Shown here piece by piece: positions 43,367 to 52,096 of a stretch of 64,000 nucleotides of DNA. A program made the position numbers and the translations under genes. The stretch lies in contig CAVUFS010000011.1 of NCBI GenBank assembly GCA_963740675.1, positions 124,001-188,000 of the forward strand, in the 5' to 3' direction. Below the pieces are notes generated by a model. The model did not search any database, was not told where the DNA came from, and worked only from the letters and a program-made list of their open reading frames with translations. This DNA is from CAIKMD01 sp963740675. GTDB taxonomy: Bacteria; Pseudomonadota; Alphaproteobacteria; ATCC43930; CGMCC-115725. Each line of letters begins with the position of its first letter. Position 1 is the stretch's first letter.

Positions 43367-44830
43367 ATGGAACATTCTGTTTCGAGCAAAGCACGTAAAA
43401 ATCTGCAGGTCCGCCGGCGCGACGTGCTGCGCGGCGCTGCGGCCATCAGCGCGGCGGCAATCCTGCGCCCCGTCGTAGCGACCGCACAGTCTTCCGAAGC
43501 CTATGCGCATCTGCCAAGCCGCGGCGAGTATCTCATTCGCGGCGCCTATGTGATCACGATGGACGACAAGCTGGGCGATGTGCCGGCGGGCGACATCCAT
43601 GTGAAGAACGGCGCCATCGTCGCGGTCGGCAAGGCGCTGAAGGCGCCCGGCGCGAAAGTCATCGACGGCAAGACGATGATCGCGATGCCCGGCCTCATCG
43701 AGACGCATTGGCATATGTGGGGCACTGCCGCGAGCAACACCGCCGGCGATACGGACAAGATGGGCTATTTCAGCTTCGCCAAGGCGGTCGGCGCGATCTT
43801 CAAGGCCGAAGACAATGCGCGCGGCGTGCGGCTCGGCATCGCCGAGGCGATCAATTCCGGCCTCACCACCGTGCACAACTGGTCGCACAACATCGTCTCG
43901 CCGGAATACGCCGATGCCGAGCTCGCGGCGCATCACGCCATGGGGCATCGCGCGCTTTTCGGTTACGGCTATTTCGGTATCCGCATGGAGAATCAAGCGG
44001 TAAACGTTGCCGATCTGCCGCGCGTCAACGAGCGCTGGATCAAGCCGAGCGAAGGCATGCTGACGCTTGGTGTCTGCTCGCGCGGGCCCGAGAGCAACAA
44101 CATGGATATGGTCCACATGGAGTGGGAGGCGGCGCGCAAGATGGGGCTGCGCGTCTCGACCCATGTCGGCACTGGCCTGGCAAAGGTGAAGCAGCGAGAG
44201 GCGATCAAGAAACTCAGCGAGGCCGGGCTGCTCGGCCCTGACGTGATCCTCGTCCACGACACCAACATCGTCGACAATGACAGCGACCTGCTCGCCAAGA
44301 CGAAGACCGAAGTCAGCCTCAGCCCCTTCACTGAGCTTCGCACCGGCTTCGGCATCACCCCGATCGGCGCGCTGACCAAGGCCGGCGTGCCCCTGAGCCT
44401 TTCGGTCGACACGACCGTGCTCGCCGGCAATTGCGATATGTTCGCGATCATGAAGGCGATCCTCAACATCGCCGATGGCGAGGCGCAAAACGAGTTCCAG
44501 ATGACGGCGCGCCGCGCGCTGGAGCTGGCGACGACAGGCGGCGCGCGGGCGCTGGGCATCGCCGATCGCGTCGGCTCGCTGACGCCGGGCAAGCGCGCGG
44601 ATATCCTTCTGATCCGCACCACCGACCTCAACATGGCGCCATTCACCGATCCGGGCCACATGGTCGTGCAATCGACCAACCCGTCGAATGTCGACATGGT
44701 GATGATCGACGGCCGCATCATGAAGAGCGGCGGCAAGCTGATCGGCATCGACGTGGCGCGGATCGTGCGCGAGGCAAATGACACCGCTCAGCGCGTCCGC
44801 GCCGAGGCCGAGCGCATCAGCCATACCTGA
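43367..44830 (+). CDS. Tat-exported amidohydrolase (TrzA/AtzA/cytosine deaminase-like)
   Basis: A 487-residue metal-dependent hydrolase. The twin-arginine signal RRRDVLRGAAAISAAAIL lies at 16-33, with cleavage near TAQ/SSE, so it is periplasmic. Catalytic barrel: IETHWHMWG near 110 (HxH), STHVG near 264, VHDTN near 301, SVDTTVLAG near 345 (Asp). The C-terminal LGIADRVGSLTPGKRADI is the usual return of the composite beta-sandwich. It hydrolyses a C-N or C-Cl bond in a ring or amide. A 10-bp hairpin follows the stop before the molybdenum hydroxylase gene. Confidence 0.83.
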   Translation: MEHSVSSKARKNLQVRRRDVLRGAAAISAAAILRPVVATAQSSEAYAHLPSRGEYLIRGAYVITMDDKLGDVPAGDIHVKNGAIVAVGKALKAPGAKVIDGKTMIAMPGLIETHWHMWGTAASNTAGDTDKMGYFSFAKAVGAIFKAEDNARGVRLGIAEAINSGLTTVHNWSHNIVSPEYADAELAAHHAMGHRALFGYGYFGIRMENQAVNVADLPRVNERWIKPSEGMLTLGVCSRGPESNNMDMVHMEWEAARKMGLRVSTHVGTGLAKVKQREAIKKLSEAGLLGPDVILVHDTNIVDNDSDLLAKTKTEVSLSPFTELRTGFGITPIGALTKAGVPLSLSVDTTVLAGNCDMFAIMKAILNIADGEAQNEFQMTARRALELATTGGARALGIADRVGSLTPGKRADILLIRTTDLNMAPFTDPGHMVVQSTNPSNVDMVMIDGRIMKSGGKLIGIDVARIVREANDTAQRVRAEAERISHT

Positions 44831-44836
44831 AGGGGC

Positions 44837-44865
44837 ACGGCTGGCGCCGATCCGACGCCAGCCGT
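44837..44865 (+). terminator. 10-bp hairpin between amidohydrolase and molybdenum hydroxylase genes
   Basis: ACGGCTGGCG, nine-base loop, CGCCAGCCGT, then AAAAT with no T-run. It may end or attenuate transcription within an otherwise co-directional run of genes. Confidence 0.5.
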
Positions 44866-44900
44866 AAAATCCGCCCATCAATGGGGCAAGGGGGCGGCGC

Positions 44901-47225
44901 ATGAGTGTCCAGAAAATCGGCCAGCACGTCGTGCGCGAGGAGGATGACCGGCTGCTGCGCGGCCGGGGCCGCTACGTCTCCGATATGAAGCTGACCGGCG
45001 AGGCCCAGGCCTATGTCCTGCGCTCACCCCACGCCCATGCCAAGATCATCGCGATCGACACCGCCCAGGCTAAAGCCGCGCCCGGCGTGCTCGCCGTTCT
45101 GACCGGCGCCGATATCGCCAAGCGCGGCCTCGGCACGACGCGGCCTTTCGCACCGAGGAAGCGCAGCAACGGCCAGCCGGCTTTCGTTTGCCCACAGCCG
45201 CTGCTGGCGAAGGACCGTGTTCGCTATGTCGGCGATCCGATCGCTTTCGTTGTCGCGGAGACGCTAAACCAGGCGAAAGACGCCGCCGAGCTGATCGACG
45301 TCACCTATGAGATGCTGCCGGCAGTGATCACCGCCGAAGAAGCAATCGTGCCCGGCGCGCCCGCGGTGCATGACGAGAACCCCGGTAACGAAGCCTTCTT
45401 CCACGAAGGCGGCAGCAAGGATGCGGTCGATGCCGCCTTCGCCAAGGCGGCGCATCTGGTCAAACATAACATCATCATCAACCGCATCACCGCGAACACG
45501 ATGGAGCCGCGCGGTTGCCTCGCGCAATACGATCCCGTCGACAAGCGCTACACCATCCGCTGCACGATCCAGTCGGCGCATGGCACGAAAGCCGCGCTCG
45601 CCGGGCAGATATTCAAGCTGCCGCACAACAAATTCCGCGTGATTTGCGACAATATGGGCGGCGGCTTCGGCATGAAGGGCGGCGTCTATCCCGAATACGC
45701 CGTCGCGCTCTACGCCGCCGAGGTCACCGGCCGCCCGGTGCGCTGGACGGCGGAGCGCAGCGAAGGCGTGATGACCGACGAGATGAGCCGCGGCAGCCAT
45801 GTCGAGACGACGCTGGCGCTCGACAAGGACGGCAAGTTCCTGGCGCTGCGTGCGGTCAACACCGCCTCGATGGGCGCTTATTTCTCGTCCGACCGGCCGA
45901 CGATCCCGCTGACTGTCGCGCTTGGTTGCCTCGTCAACACCTACGCCTTCCCCGCCATCCACGCGCAAGTGCGCGCCGTGCTGACCAACACCATGATGAT
46001 CGCGCCTTATCGCGGCGGCGGCCGGCCCGAGCCTATCATCGTCACCGAGACCATCATCGACAAAGCGGCGCATCAACTCGGCATCGACGCGGCAGAGCTG
46101 CGCCGGCGCAACACCGTGCCGGCGAGCGCCATGCCCTACACGACGGCGATGCGCCAGGTCTATGACACCGGCGATTTCGGCAAGAACCTTTCCGATGCGC
46201 TGCAACTCGCCGAGCAATCGAGCGTCGAGCAGCGGCGCGAGGCGGCGAAGAAGCGCGGCAAGATACTGGGATTCGGCGTGGCGACGGCCGTTGCCGCGAC
46301 CGGCGGTCAGGGTTTCGAATTCGCCGAAGTACGCTTCGATCAAACCGGCGGCGTGACGCTCCTCACCGGCAGCATGGATCACGGCCAGGGCCACGGTACG
46401 GCCTACAAACAGGTCTTATCGGAGAAACTCGGCATCGATGCCAACCTCATCCGCTACGAATTTGGCGATACTGATCTGGTCGATAACGGTGTCGGCAGCT
46501 TTGGCTCTCGCTCGGCGATCCTCGCCGGCGGCGCGATCACGGTCGCCGCGCAAAAGCTGGTCGAGAAAGGCAAGAAGATCGCCGCGCATATGATGGAAGC
46601 GGCGGTCGACGATGTCGCTTTCGAGAACGGCAGCTTCGCCATCGCCGGCACTGACAAGAAGGTCAGCCTTGCGCAAGTGGCCAAGCATTCCTTCGAATGG
46701 GGCCAGTTGCCGAACGATGTCGAGATGGGATTCACCGAGCGCGCCAATTACGCGCCGGCCAACGCCTCGACCTTCCCCTCGGGCGCGCATATCTGCGAGA
46801 TCGAGATCGATGCCGAGACCGGCAAGCTGGCGCTGACACGCTATTCCGCGGTCGACGATGTCGGTACCGTCCTCAATCCGCTGATCTGCGAAGGGCAGAT
46901 ACAGGGCGGCATCGTTCAGGGCCTGGGCCAGTCGCTCTGCGAAGACATCATCTACGATAAGAACGGCCAGCTCCTCAGCGGCTCGTTCATGGATTACTGC
47001 ATGCCACGCGCCGACGATTTCTGCGATTTCACCCTCGGCAACAACACCTCGCCGACCGACCGCAACCCGCTCGGCGTCAAAGGCGTCGGCGAGGCCGGCA
47101 CGATCGGCGCGATCCCGGCACTGATGAACGCCGTCAACGACGCGCTCCATCGCATCGGCGCGCCGGAGATCGAAATGCCGGCGACGCCCGAAAAGGTTTG
47201 GCGCGCGATCCAGGCGGCGCGATAA
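44901..47225 (+). CDS. Molybdenum hydroxylase large subunit (xanthine dehydrogenase/CoxL form II type)
   Basis: A 774-residue molybdopterin-binding subunit. The N-terminal Ald_Xan_dh domain begins RLLRGRGRYVSDMK; GGGFGMKGG near 251-259, the active-site loop APYRGGGRPEP near 370 and the catalytic Glu in GVKGVGEAGTIGAIP near 715-729. The loop is not AYRCSFR, so this is not a true CO dehydrogenase. It hydroxylates an N-heterocycle or aldehyde with water, passing electrons to FeS and FAD subunits, yet no CoxS- or CoxM-like gene is nearby. It has no Tat signal although both flanking genes do. Start ATG 44901 after GGGGGCGGCGC. Confidence 0.87.
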   Translation: MSVQKIGQHVVREEDDRLLRGRGRYVSDMKLTGEAQAYVLRSPHAHAKIIAIDTAQAKAAPGVLAVLTGADIAKRGLGTTRPFAPRKRSNGQPAFVCPQPLLAKDRVRYVGDPIAFVVAETLNQAKDAAELIDVTYEMLPAVITAEEAIVPGAPAVHDENPGNEAFFHEGGSKDAVDAAFAKAAHLVKHNIIINRITANTMEPRGCLAQYDPVDKRYTIRCTIQSAHGTKAALAGQIFKLPHNKFRVICDNMGGGFGMKGGVYPEYAVALYAAEVTGRPVRWTAERSEGVMTDEMSRGSHVETTLALDKDGKFLALRAVNTASMGAYFSSDRPTIPLTVALGCLVNTYAFPAIHAQVRAVLTNTMMIAPYRGGGRPEPIIVTETIIDKAAHQLGIDAAELRRRNTVPASAMPYTTAMRQVYDTGDFGKNLSDALQLAEQSSVEQRREAAKKRGKILGFGVATAVAATGGQGFEFAEVRFDQTGGVTLLTGSMDHGQGHGTAYKQVLSEKLGIDANLIRYEFGDTDLVDNGVGSFGSRSAILAGGAITVAAQKLVEKGKKIAAHMMEAAVDDVAFENGSFAIAGTDKKVSLAQVAKHSFEWGQLPNDVEMGFTERANYAPANASTFPSGAHICEIEIDAETGKLALTRYSAVDDVGTVLNPLICEGQIQGGIVQGLGQSLCEDIIYDKNGQLLSGSFMDYCMPRADDFCDFTLGNNTSPTDRNPLGVKGVGEAGTIGAIPALMNAVNDALHRIGAPEIEMPATPEKVWRAIQAAR

Positions 47226-47231
47226 TTTCTG

Positions 47232-47264
47232 CGCCTCCGCCGCTTCGGGCGGACGACGGAGGCG
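47232..47264 (+). promoter_or_regulatory. Two mutually exclusive hairpins in an intergenic leader
   Basis: CGCCTCCG (47232-47239) can pair with CGGAGGCG (47257-47264), or TCCGCC (47236-47241) with GGCGGA (47248-47253) around GCTTCG. The pairings overlap, so only one can form. It sits 35 bases before the next start codon; a processing or attenuation role is possible. Confidence 0.3.
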
Positions 47265-47298
47265 ATCTCACACAAAACACGCCCGCGGAGGAAGGGCG

Positions 47299-49062
47299 AT
47301 GACGATCAACAGGCGTGATCTGTTGCGCGGGAGCGGAATGGCGGCCGCGGTAGCGGCGGGCGGCATCGTGCCGGTCGCGGCCGAAGCACAAGGCCAGCCG
47401 ACAAAATGGGACTACACGGCTGACGTGGTGGTCGTCGGCTCGGGCGCGTCCGGCTTTCCCGCCGCGATCAAGGCGCGCGACGACGGCGCCTCGGTCATCA
47501 TCGTCGAGGCGCAGCCGCATACCGGCGGCCACGGTACCTGCAGCGGCGGCAACGTCCCGCTCGGCGGCGGCACCAGCCGCCAGAAGAAATACGGCATCCA
47601 GGATTTACCCGATCTCTATTTCCGCGACCTGACCGATTGGTCGGTGGTCGAAGGCAACGGCTTTCCTGATTACCGCTACAACGATCGCGAGATCATTCGC
47701 GCCTTCGCCGACCACAGCCCGATCGTCTTCGAATGGCTGGTCGAGCAGGGCGTCGTCTTTGTCGATAAGGCGCCCGATACGCTGGGCGGCGGCTCGGTCG
47801 GCAATTCGGTGCCGCGCGAGAATCATGCCGCAGTGATGAATTGGCCGACGGTGCAAACCGGCGGACCGGCGCCCGCCGATCAGCAGGCGACGATGTCCTC
47901 GGGCAATGGCCTGATTCGGCCGCTGGAAGCGACAGCGGCGAAGAAAGGCGTACAGGTCCTGCTCGAGCATCGCATGGTTGGCTTGCATCGCGAGCACCCG
48001 AAATCGGGCCGCGTCATCGGCATCGTCGTCGACAACAAGGGCAAGCACCTCAACATTCGCGCGCGGCGCGGTGTCATCCTCGCCACCGGCGGCTCCAGCA
48101 CCAACGTCAATTTCCGCCGCATGTTCGATCCGCGCCTGACCGAAGAATATTGCGGCATCGCCGGCCAGCCCTGGTCCGACCAGGATGCGAGCGGCGAGCT
48201 CGCCGCGATGGAGGTCGGCGCCTCGCTCTGGGGCGGCTTCAACGAGACCGGCGAGTTCGGCTCCGGCCTCACCAAGCCCGGCCATATCGGCACGCAATAT
48301 GGCTATGTGAACCTGACCTGGCAGCCGACGAGCAAAGTGTTCGACAAGGCGCGCGCCACCGGCCTGCAGGTCAAGGACTGGCAAGACCTGATCCTCGTTA
48401 ACATGATCGGCAAGCGCTTCTATGACGAGACCGGGCCGCAATACAGCTCCAACAACTACAACGAGGTCAAACCCTACGACCCGTGGAGCTGGCGCAACGT
48501 CAAGAACGTCAAATTCAATCCACGCAACTGGATCAACGCGGCGCTCGCCGGTATCGGCGATGCGCATAATGGCGGCGGCCCGATCTGGGCGATCTTCGAT
48601 GCCGACGCGGTGGCGCGCGAGAAATGGGATACGACGGCGCCGCATGTCGACACGACCGGCTTCTTCTTCCAGGCCGACACGCTCGCCGGGCTCGCGGCGA
48701 AGATCAAAATGAAATATCAGCGCGTGCCGATGCCGCCGCAAAATCTCGAAGAGACCGTCGCGCGCTACAACGGCTTCGTCGACACGGGTGAAGATGCAGA
48801 TTTCGCCAAGCCGAAGCCGCTCTACAAGATTGCGAAGCCGCCTTTCTTCGCTGCCTGGTCGACGCCGGTGATCCACGACACTCGCGTCGGGCTGCGCATC
48901 AACCCCAAGGGCCAGGTGGTCGACATGAACGGCGCGGTGATCGCGGGGCTCTATTCCTGCGGCGAGACCGCCGGCGGCTTCAGCCAGCACGGCCTCGCCC
49001 GCGCAACCTGCCAGGGCTACATCGCCGGCATGAACGCGGCGGCGGAGAAGGTCGCAAGCTGA
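47299..49062 (+). CDS. Tat-exported FAD-binding oxidoreductase (flavocytochrome c/fumarate reductase-like)
   Basis: A 587-residue flavoprotein with a twin-arginine signal NRRDLLRGSGMAAAVAAGG (4-22), cleavage near AEA. FAD motif VVVVGSGASGFPAAIKARDDG near 43-63, IILATGGSS-like block near 255, and the C-terminal NGAVIAGLYSCGETAGGFSQHG near 543-564. No heme motif CxxCH is present, so it is the bare flavin subunit, acting in the periplasm as a reductase or dehydrogenase of an unsaturated acid or steroid-like substrate. GGAGGAAGG precedes ATG 47299. The EVE-domain gene overlaps its stop. Confidence 0.82.
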   Translation: MTINRRDLLRGSGMAAAVAAGGIVPVAAEAQGQPTKWDYTADVVVVGSGASGFPAAIKARDDGASVIIVEAQPHTGGHGTCSGGNVPLGGGTSRQKKYGIQDLPDLYFRDLTDWSVVEGNGFPDYRYNDREIIRAFADHSPIVFEWLVEQGVVFVDKAPDTLGGGSVGNSVPRENHAAVMNWPTVQTGGPAPADQQATMSSGNGLIRPLEATAAKKGVQVLLEHRMVGLHREHPKSGRVIGIVVDNKGKHLNIRARRGVILATGGSSTNVNFRRMFDPRLTEEYCGIAGQPWSDQDASGELAAMEVGASLWGGFNETGEFGSGLTKPGHIGTQYGYVNLTWQPTSKVFDKARATGLQVKDWQDLILVNMIGKRFYDETGPQYSSNNYNEVKPYDPWSWRNVKNVKFNPRNWINAALAGIGDAHNGGGPIWAIFDADAVAREKWDTTAPHVDTTGFFFQADTLAGLAAKIKMKYQRVPMPPQNLEETVARYNGFVDTGEDADFAKPKPLYKIAKPPFFAAWSTPVIHDTRVGLRINPKGQVVDMNGAVIAGLYSCGETAGGFSQHGLARATCQGYIAGMNAAAEKVAS

Positions 49063-49517
49063 GCGCCGCCCGCAAGCGCGAGACCCTCCGGCAGAACTGG
49101 ATCGCTGTCGCCTCCGCCGAGCATGCACGGCGCGGCGGCGACGGCGGTTTCATGCAGGTTTCGCACGGCAAGCTGGCGCCGCTGAAACGCATCGCGCCGG
49201 GCGATCGCGTCGCCTTCTACGCGCCGACGGTCACGCTCGGCGGCAAGGATAAATGCCAGTCCTTCATCCTGCTCGGCATCGTCCGGGACGGCGAGCCCTA
49301 TCAAGTCACGATGAGCGCCGACTTCCAGCCGTTCCGCCGCGGTGTTGAATGGTTGTCGCGGACAGAGACGCCGATCGCGGCGCTGCTCGATCAGCTCGAC
49401 TTCACCGCCGGGCAACGCAATTGGGGATATCAACTCCGCTTCGGCCTTTTCGCGATCAGCGATCACGACATCGATCTGATCGCGAAGGCGATGGGCGTGG
49501 AGAAGTTACCCAGATAA
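49059..49517 (+). CDS. EVE-domain protein, probably with a CTG start overlapping the previous stop
   Basis: A protein of up to 152 residues with an EVE (PUA-like) domain: NWIAVASAEHARRGGDGGF, then MQVSHGKLAPLKRIAPGDRV and the strand FYAPTV. The first visible ATG is at 49152, but starting there would remove the first core strand. The only suitable upstream codon is CTG 49059, which shares its TG with the FAD gene's TGA (CTGA overlap) and follows GGAGAAGG. EVE domains read modified bases or RNA in other proteins; this stand-alone form is common in Proteobacteria and its role here is unknown. Confidence 0.72.
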   Translation: MSAARKRETLRQNWIAVASAEHARRGGDGGFMQVSHGKLAPLKRIAPGDRVAFYAPTVTLGGKDKCQSFILLGIVRDGEPYQVTMSADFQPFRRGVEWLSRTETPIAALLDQLDFTAGQRNWGYQLRFGLFAISDHDIDLIAKAMGVEKLPR

Positions 49518-49519
49518 TC

Positions 49520-49593
49520 GTCATTCCCGCGCACGCGGGAATCCAGGAAACACCACGCTGATGCCCTGGATCGCCGCTTTCGCGGGGAAGACG
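49520..49593. repeat. Compound palindromic repeat, CGTCATTCCCGCG type
   Basis: CGTCATTCCCGCGCACGCGGG...ATCCAG, a 19-base spacer, then CTGGATCGCCGC...GGGGAAGACG. It lies at the junction of convergent genes ending at 49517 and 49612, three bases after the EVE stop. Confidence 0.85.
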
Positions 49594-49611
49594 AAAAAGA
49601 AAGGTGGTGTG

Positions 49612-51978
49612 TTACTCCGCCGCCGCTTTTGCGTGTTGGATCGCGCGCCAGACGCGCTCGGGCGTTGCCGGCATTTCGACGTGGCTCACGCCGAGCTCCG
49701 ACAATGCGTCGACGATGGCATTGATCACAGCGCCGAGCGCCGGCGTGGTGCCGCCTTCGCCGCCCGGCCGAATGCCGTAGCGGTGGCTGGTGGCCGGTAC
49801 CTCGATTAGCGCCGTGTTGAACGCCGGCATCATATCGGCGCGCGGCACAGCGTAGTCCATGAACGAGGCCGAGAGATTTTGCGCGTTCTCGCGATCGTAG
49901 TAGCACAGCTCCATCAGCGCCTGGCCGATACCCTGCGCCGCCGCGCCATGCGTCTGGCCGTGCAGAATCAGCGGGTTGATGGCGAGACCGACATCGTCGA
50001 CACCGGCCCAATGCAGCAACCGCACCACGCCGGTATCGGGATCGACCTCGACCTCGCAAATATGCGTGCCGGACGGCCAGGCGCCCGATCGCACGACCTG
50101 ATCGCCAATACCGTCGAGCTTGCCCTTCAGATCGTCGGGCAAATCGGCGCGCGTCTCCGCGGCCTTGGCGATATCGAAAATGCCGTAAAAGCGATCGGTG
50201 CCTTTGATGCCGAAGCGGCCATCGGTGAATTCGATATCGTCGACCGATGCTTCGAGCAGATGCGAGGCGATCTTCTTGCCCTTCTCGATAATCTGATCGG
50301 TGGCAATTCCGATGACGAGGCTGGCCAAACGCATTGAGCGGCCGGAATGCGAGCCGCCGCCGACGGAGACGCGTTTCGTGTCGTGCGCGACGTAATCGAC
50401 ACTCTCGAACGGCACACCCAGCCAAGTGTTGATGAGCTGCGCAAAGCTGGTCTCGTGGCCCTGGCCGCTGTTCATGGTGCCCAGCACCAGCTCGACACGG
50501 CCGCGGGATTCCACCGTCACCTCGGCACGCTCGCGCGGGAAGCCGCCGGCGATCTCGACGTAATTGCCGATGCCGATGCCACGCAGCTTACCGTTCTTTT
50601 TCGATTTTGCCTTGCGCGCAGCGAAGCCTTTCCAATTGGCGAGGTCGAGCGCGGCATTCATGCCCTTCTCGTACTCGCCGTTGTCGTAGGTCTGGCCGAC
50701 GGCATTCGTATAGGGGAACGCATTCTCGGCGATGAAATTCTTGCGCCGCAGCTCGACCGGGTCGAAGCCGCATTGATCGGCGGCAAGATCGACCAGCCGC
50801 TCGATGACATAGACCGCTTCGGGACGGCCGGCGCTGCGATAGGGCGTGGTCGGCGGCGTGTTGGTGACGACCGCGCAGCCGCGAAAATGCACCGCCGGAA
50901 TGTCGTATACGCCCGACATCTGGCCGAGACCCTTGCGCAGTGGCACGAAGACGATGGTATGCGCGCCGAGGTTGCTGATGTTGGTGCCGCGCATGCCGAT
51001 GAACCGGCCGTCTTTGTCGAGCGCGAGCTCCGCCTCGACCGTCAGATCTCGGCCCTGATAATCGCTGACGAAAGACTCCGTGCGATCGCCTTGCCATTTG
51101 ATCGGCCGGCCAATCTTCTTCGCCGCCCAGGGGAGCACCGCATATTCCGGAAAGAAGAAATTGCGCGTGCCGAAATTGCCGCCCATATCGCCGCAGACGC
51201 AGCGCACATTCTCGACCGGCACGCCGAGCACGCTGGCAAGATCGCCACGCTCACGCGCGACGCCGCTGCCGGTGCCGGCATAGAGCGTATAGAGATTGGC
51301 CTTGGGATCGTAATCGCCGACGGCATTGCGCGGCTCCATCGGGGTGCCGGTGACGCGATTGCACCAACATTCGAAGCGCACGACATGTGCGGCCTTGGCG
51401 AAAGCCGCGTCGGTCGCCGCCTTGTTGCCGACATCGACATCGACGACGAGATTGGACGGCGCCTCTTCCCATACCTTGGGCGATTTCGGATCCATCGCAT
51501 CTTTGGCCCAGGCGACCGCAGGCAGAATCTCGTAATCGATCTCGACCAGCTCAGCGCCGTCTTTCGCCTGATCCGTGGTCTCAGCGATGACGATCGCGAC
51601 CGGCTCGCCGACATGGCGCACCTTGTCCGCCGGCAGCATCGGCTGAGCGTGGATGAAAGTATTGAAGCCGGGTCGGATATCGACCTTCACATCGGGCGGA
51701 CCTTCGAGCGATGGCTTGTGATCCATCAGATGAAGGCCGTCGGCGAGCAGGTCTTTTCCGGTAAAGACGGCGATCACCCCCGGCGATTTCAGCGCGGCGG
51801 AGCTATCGACACCGCGGATGCGCGCATGAGCGTGGTGCGAGCGCACCATCCAGGCATAGGCCGTGTTCGGCAGCCACACATCGGCGACGTAATAGCCCTT
51901 GCCCGTCAGAAGCCGTTTATCTTCCTTGCGCTGAACCGGCTTGCCGATGCCGCCCGAGGATTCGCTCCGCTCAACCAT
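49612..51978 (-). CDS. Molybdenum hydroxylase large subunit (xanthine dehydrogenase/CoxL form II type)
   Basis: A 788-residue molybdopterin subunit. Start ATG 51978 gives IGKPVQRKEDKRLLTGKGYY, the usual N-terminus; the open frame runs upstream to 52164 but that part is Arg/Pro noise. Motifs: GDMGGNFGTRN near 260-270, active-site loop TPYRSAGRPEA near 380 and the C-terminal Glu in RPGGEGGTTPALG near 740. Again not a real CO dehydrogenase, and again no FeS or FAD subunit gene is adjacent. It ends in AKAAAE. The TRAP binding-protein gene lies downstream on the same strand order (52097-53113 is transcribed first). Confidence 0.87.
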   Translation of the reverse strand: MVERSESSGGIGKPVQRKEDKRLLTGKGYYVADVWLPNTAYAWMVRSHHAHARIRGVDSSAALKSPGVIAVFTGKDLLADGLHLMDHKPSLEGPPDVKVDIRPGFNTFIHAQPMLPADKVRHVGEPVAIVIAETTDQAKDGAELVEIDYEILPAVAWAKDAMDPKSPKVWEEAPSNLVVDVDVGNKAATDAAFAKAAHVVRFECWCNRVTGTPMEPRNAVGDYDPKANLYTLYAGTGSGVARERGDLASVLGVPVENVRCVCGDMGGNFGTRNFFFPEYAVLPWAAKKIGRPIKWQGDRTESFVSDYQGRDLTVEAELALDKDGRFIGMRGTNISNLGAHTIVFVPLRKGLGQMSGVYDIPAVHFRGCAVVTNTPPTTPYRSAGRPEAVYVIERLVDLAADQCGFDPVELRRKNFIAENAFPYTNAVGQTYDNGEYEKGMNAALDLANWKGFAARKAKSKKNGKLRGIGIGNYVEIAGGFPRERAEVTVESRGRVELVLGTMNSGQGHETSFAQLINTWLGVPFESVDYVAHDTKRVSVGGGSHSGRSMRLASLVIGIATDQIIEKGKKIASHLLEASVDDIEFTDGRFGIKGTDRFYGIFDIAKAAETRADLPDDLKGKLDGIGDQVVRSGAWPSGTHICEVEVDPDTGVVRLLHWAGVDDVGLAINPLILHGQTHGAAAQGIGQALMELCYYDRENAQNLSASFMDYAVPRADMMPAFNTALIEVPATSHRYGIRPGGEGGTTPALGAVINAIVDALSELGVSHVEMPATPERVWRAIQHAKAAAE

Positions 51979-52052
51979 TTTCGTATGACTCCGCCTCTTC
52001 TGCGGCGTCACTAAACCCGCCCCGGGCGCCGCGCGCAAGTGCGCTGCGGGAA

Positions 52053-52069
52053 TGGGGCTTTGCGCCCCA
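52053..52069 (-). terminator. 6-bp GC-rich hairpin after the TRAP binding-protein gene
   Basis: TGGGGC, loop of five, GCCCCA. It is 28 bases beyond the stop of the 52097-53113 gene. There is no T-run, so it is a weak terminator or a processing hairpin. Confidence 0.3.
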
Positions 52070-52096
52070 CCCCATGCTGCACGCGCAAACCGGCGT

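Noticed and set aside
4562..49593. Palindromic repeats as a CRISPR array
   Set aside because: The copies are single, many kilobases apart, and lack regular spacers or cas genes.
44901..51978. Aerobic carbon monoxide dehydrogenase
   Set aside because: The active-site loop is PYRGGGR or PYRSAGR, not AYRCSFR, and the coxS/coxM genes are missing.
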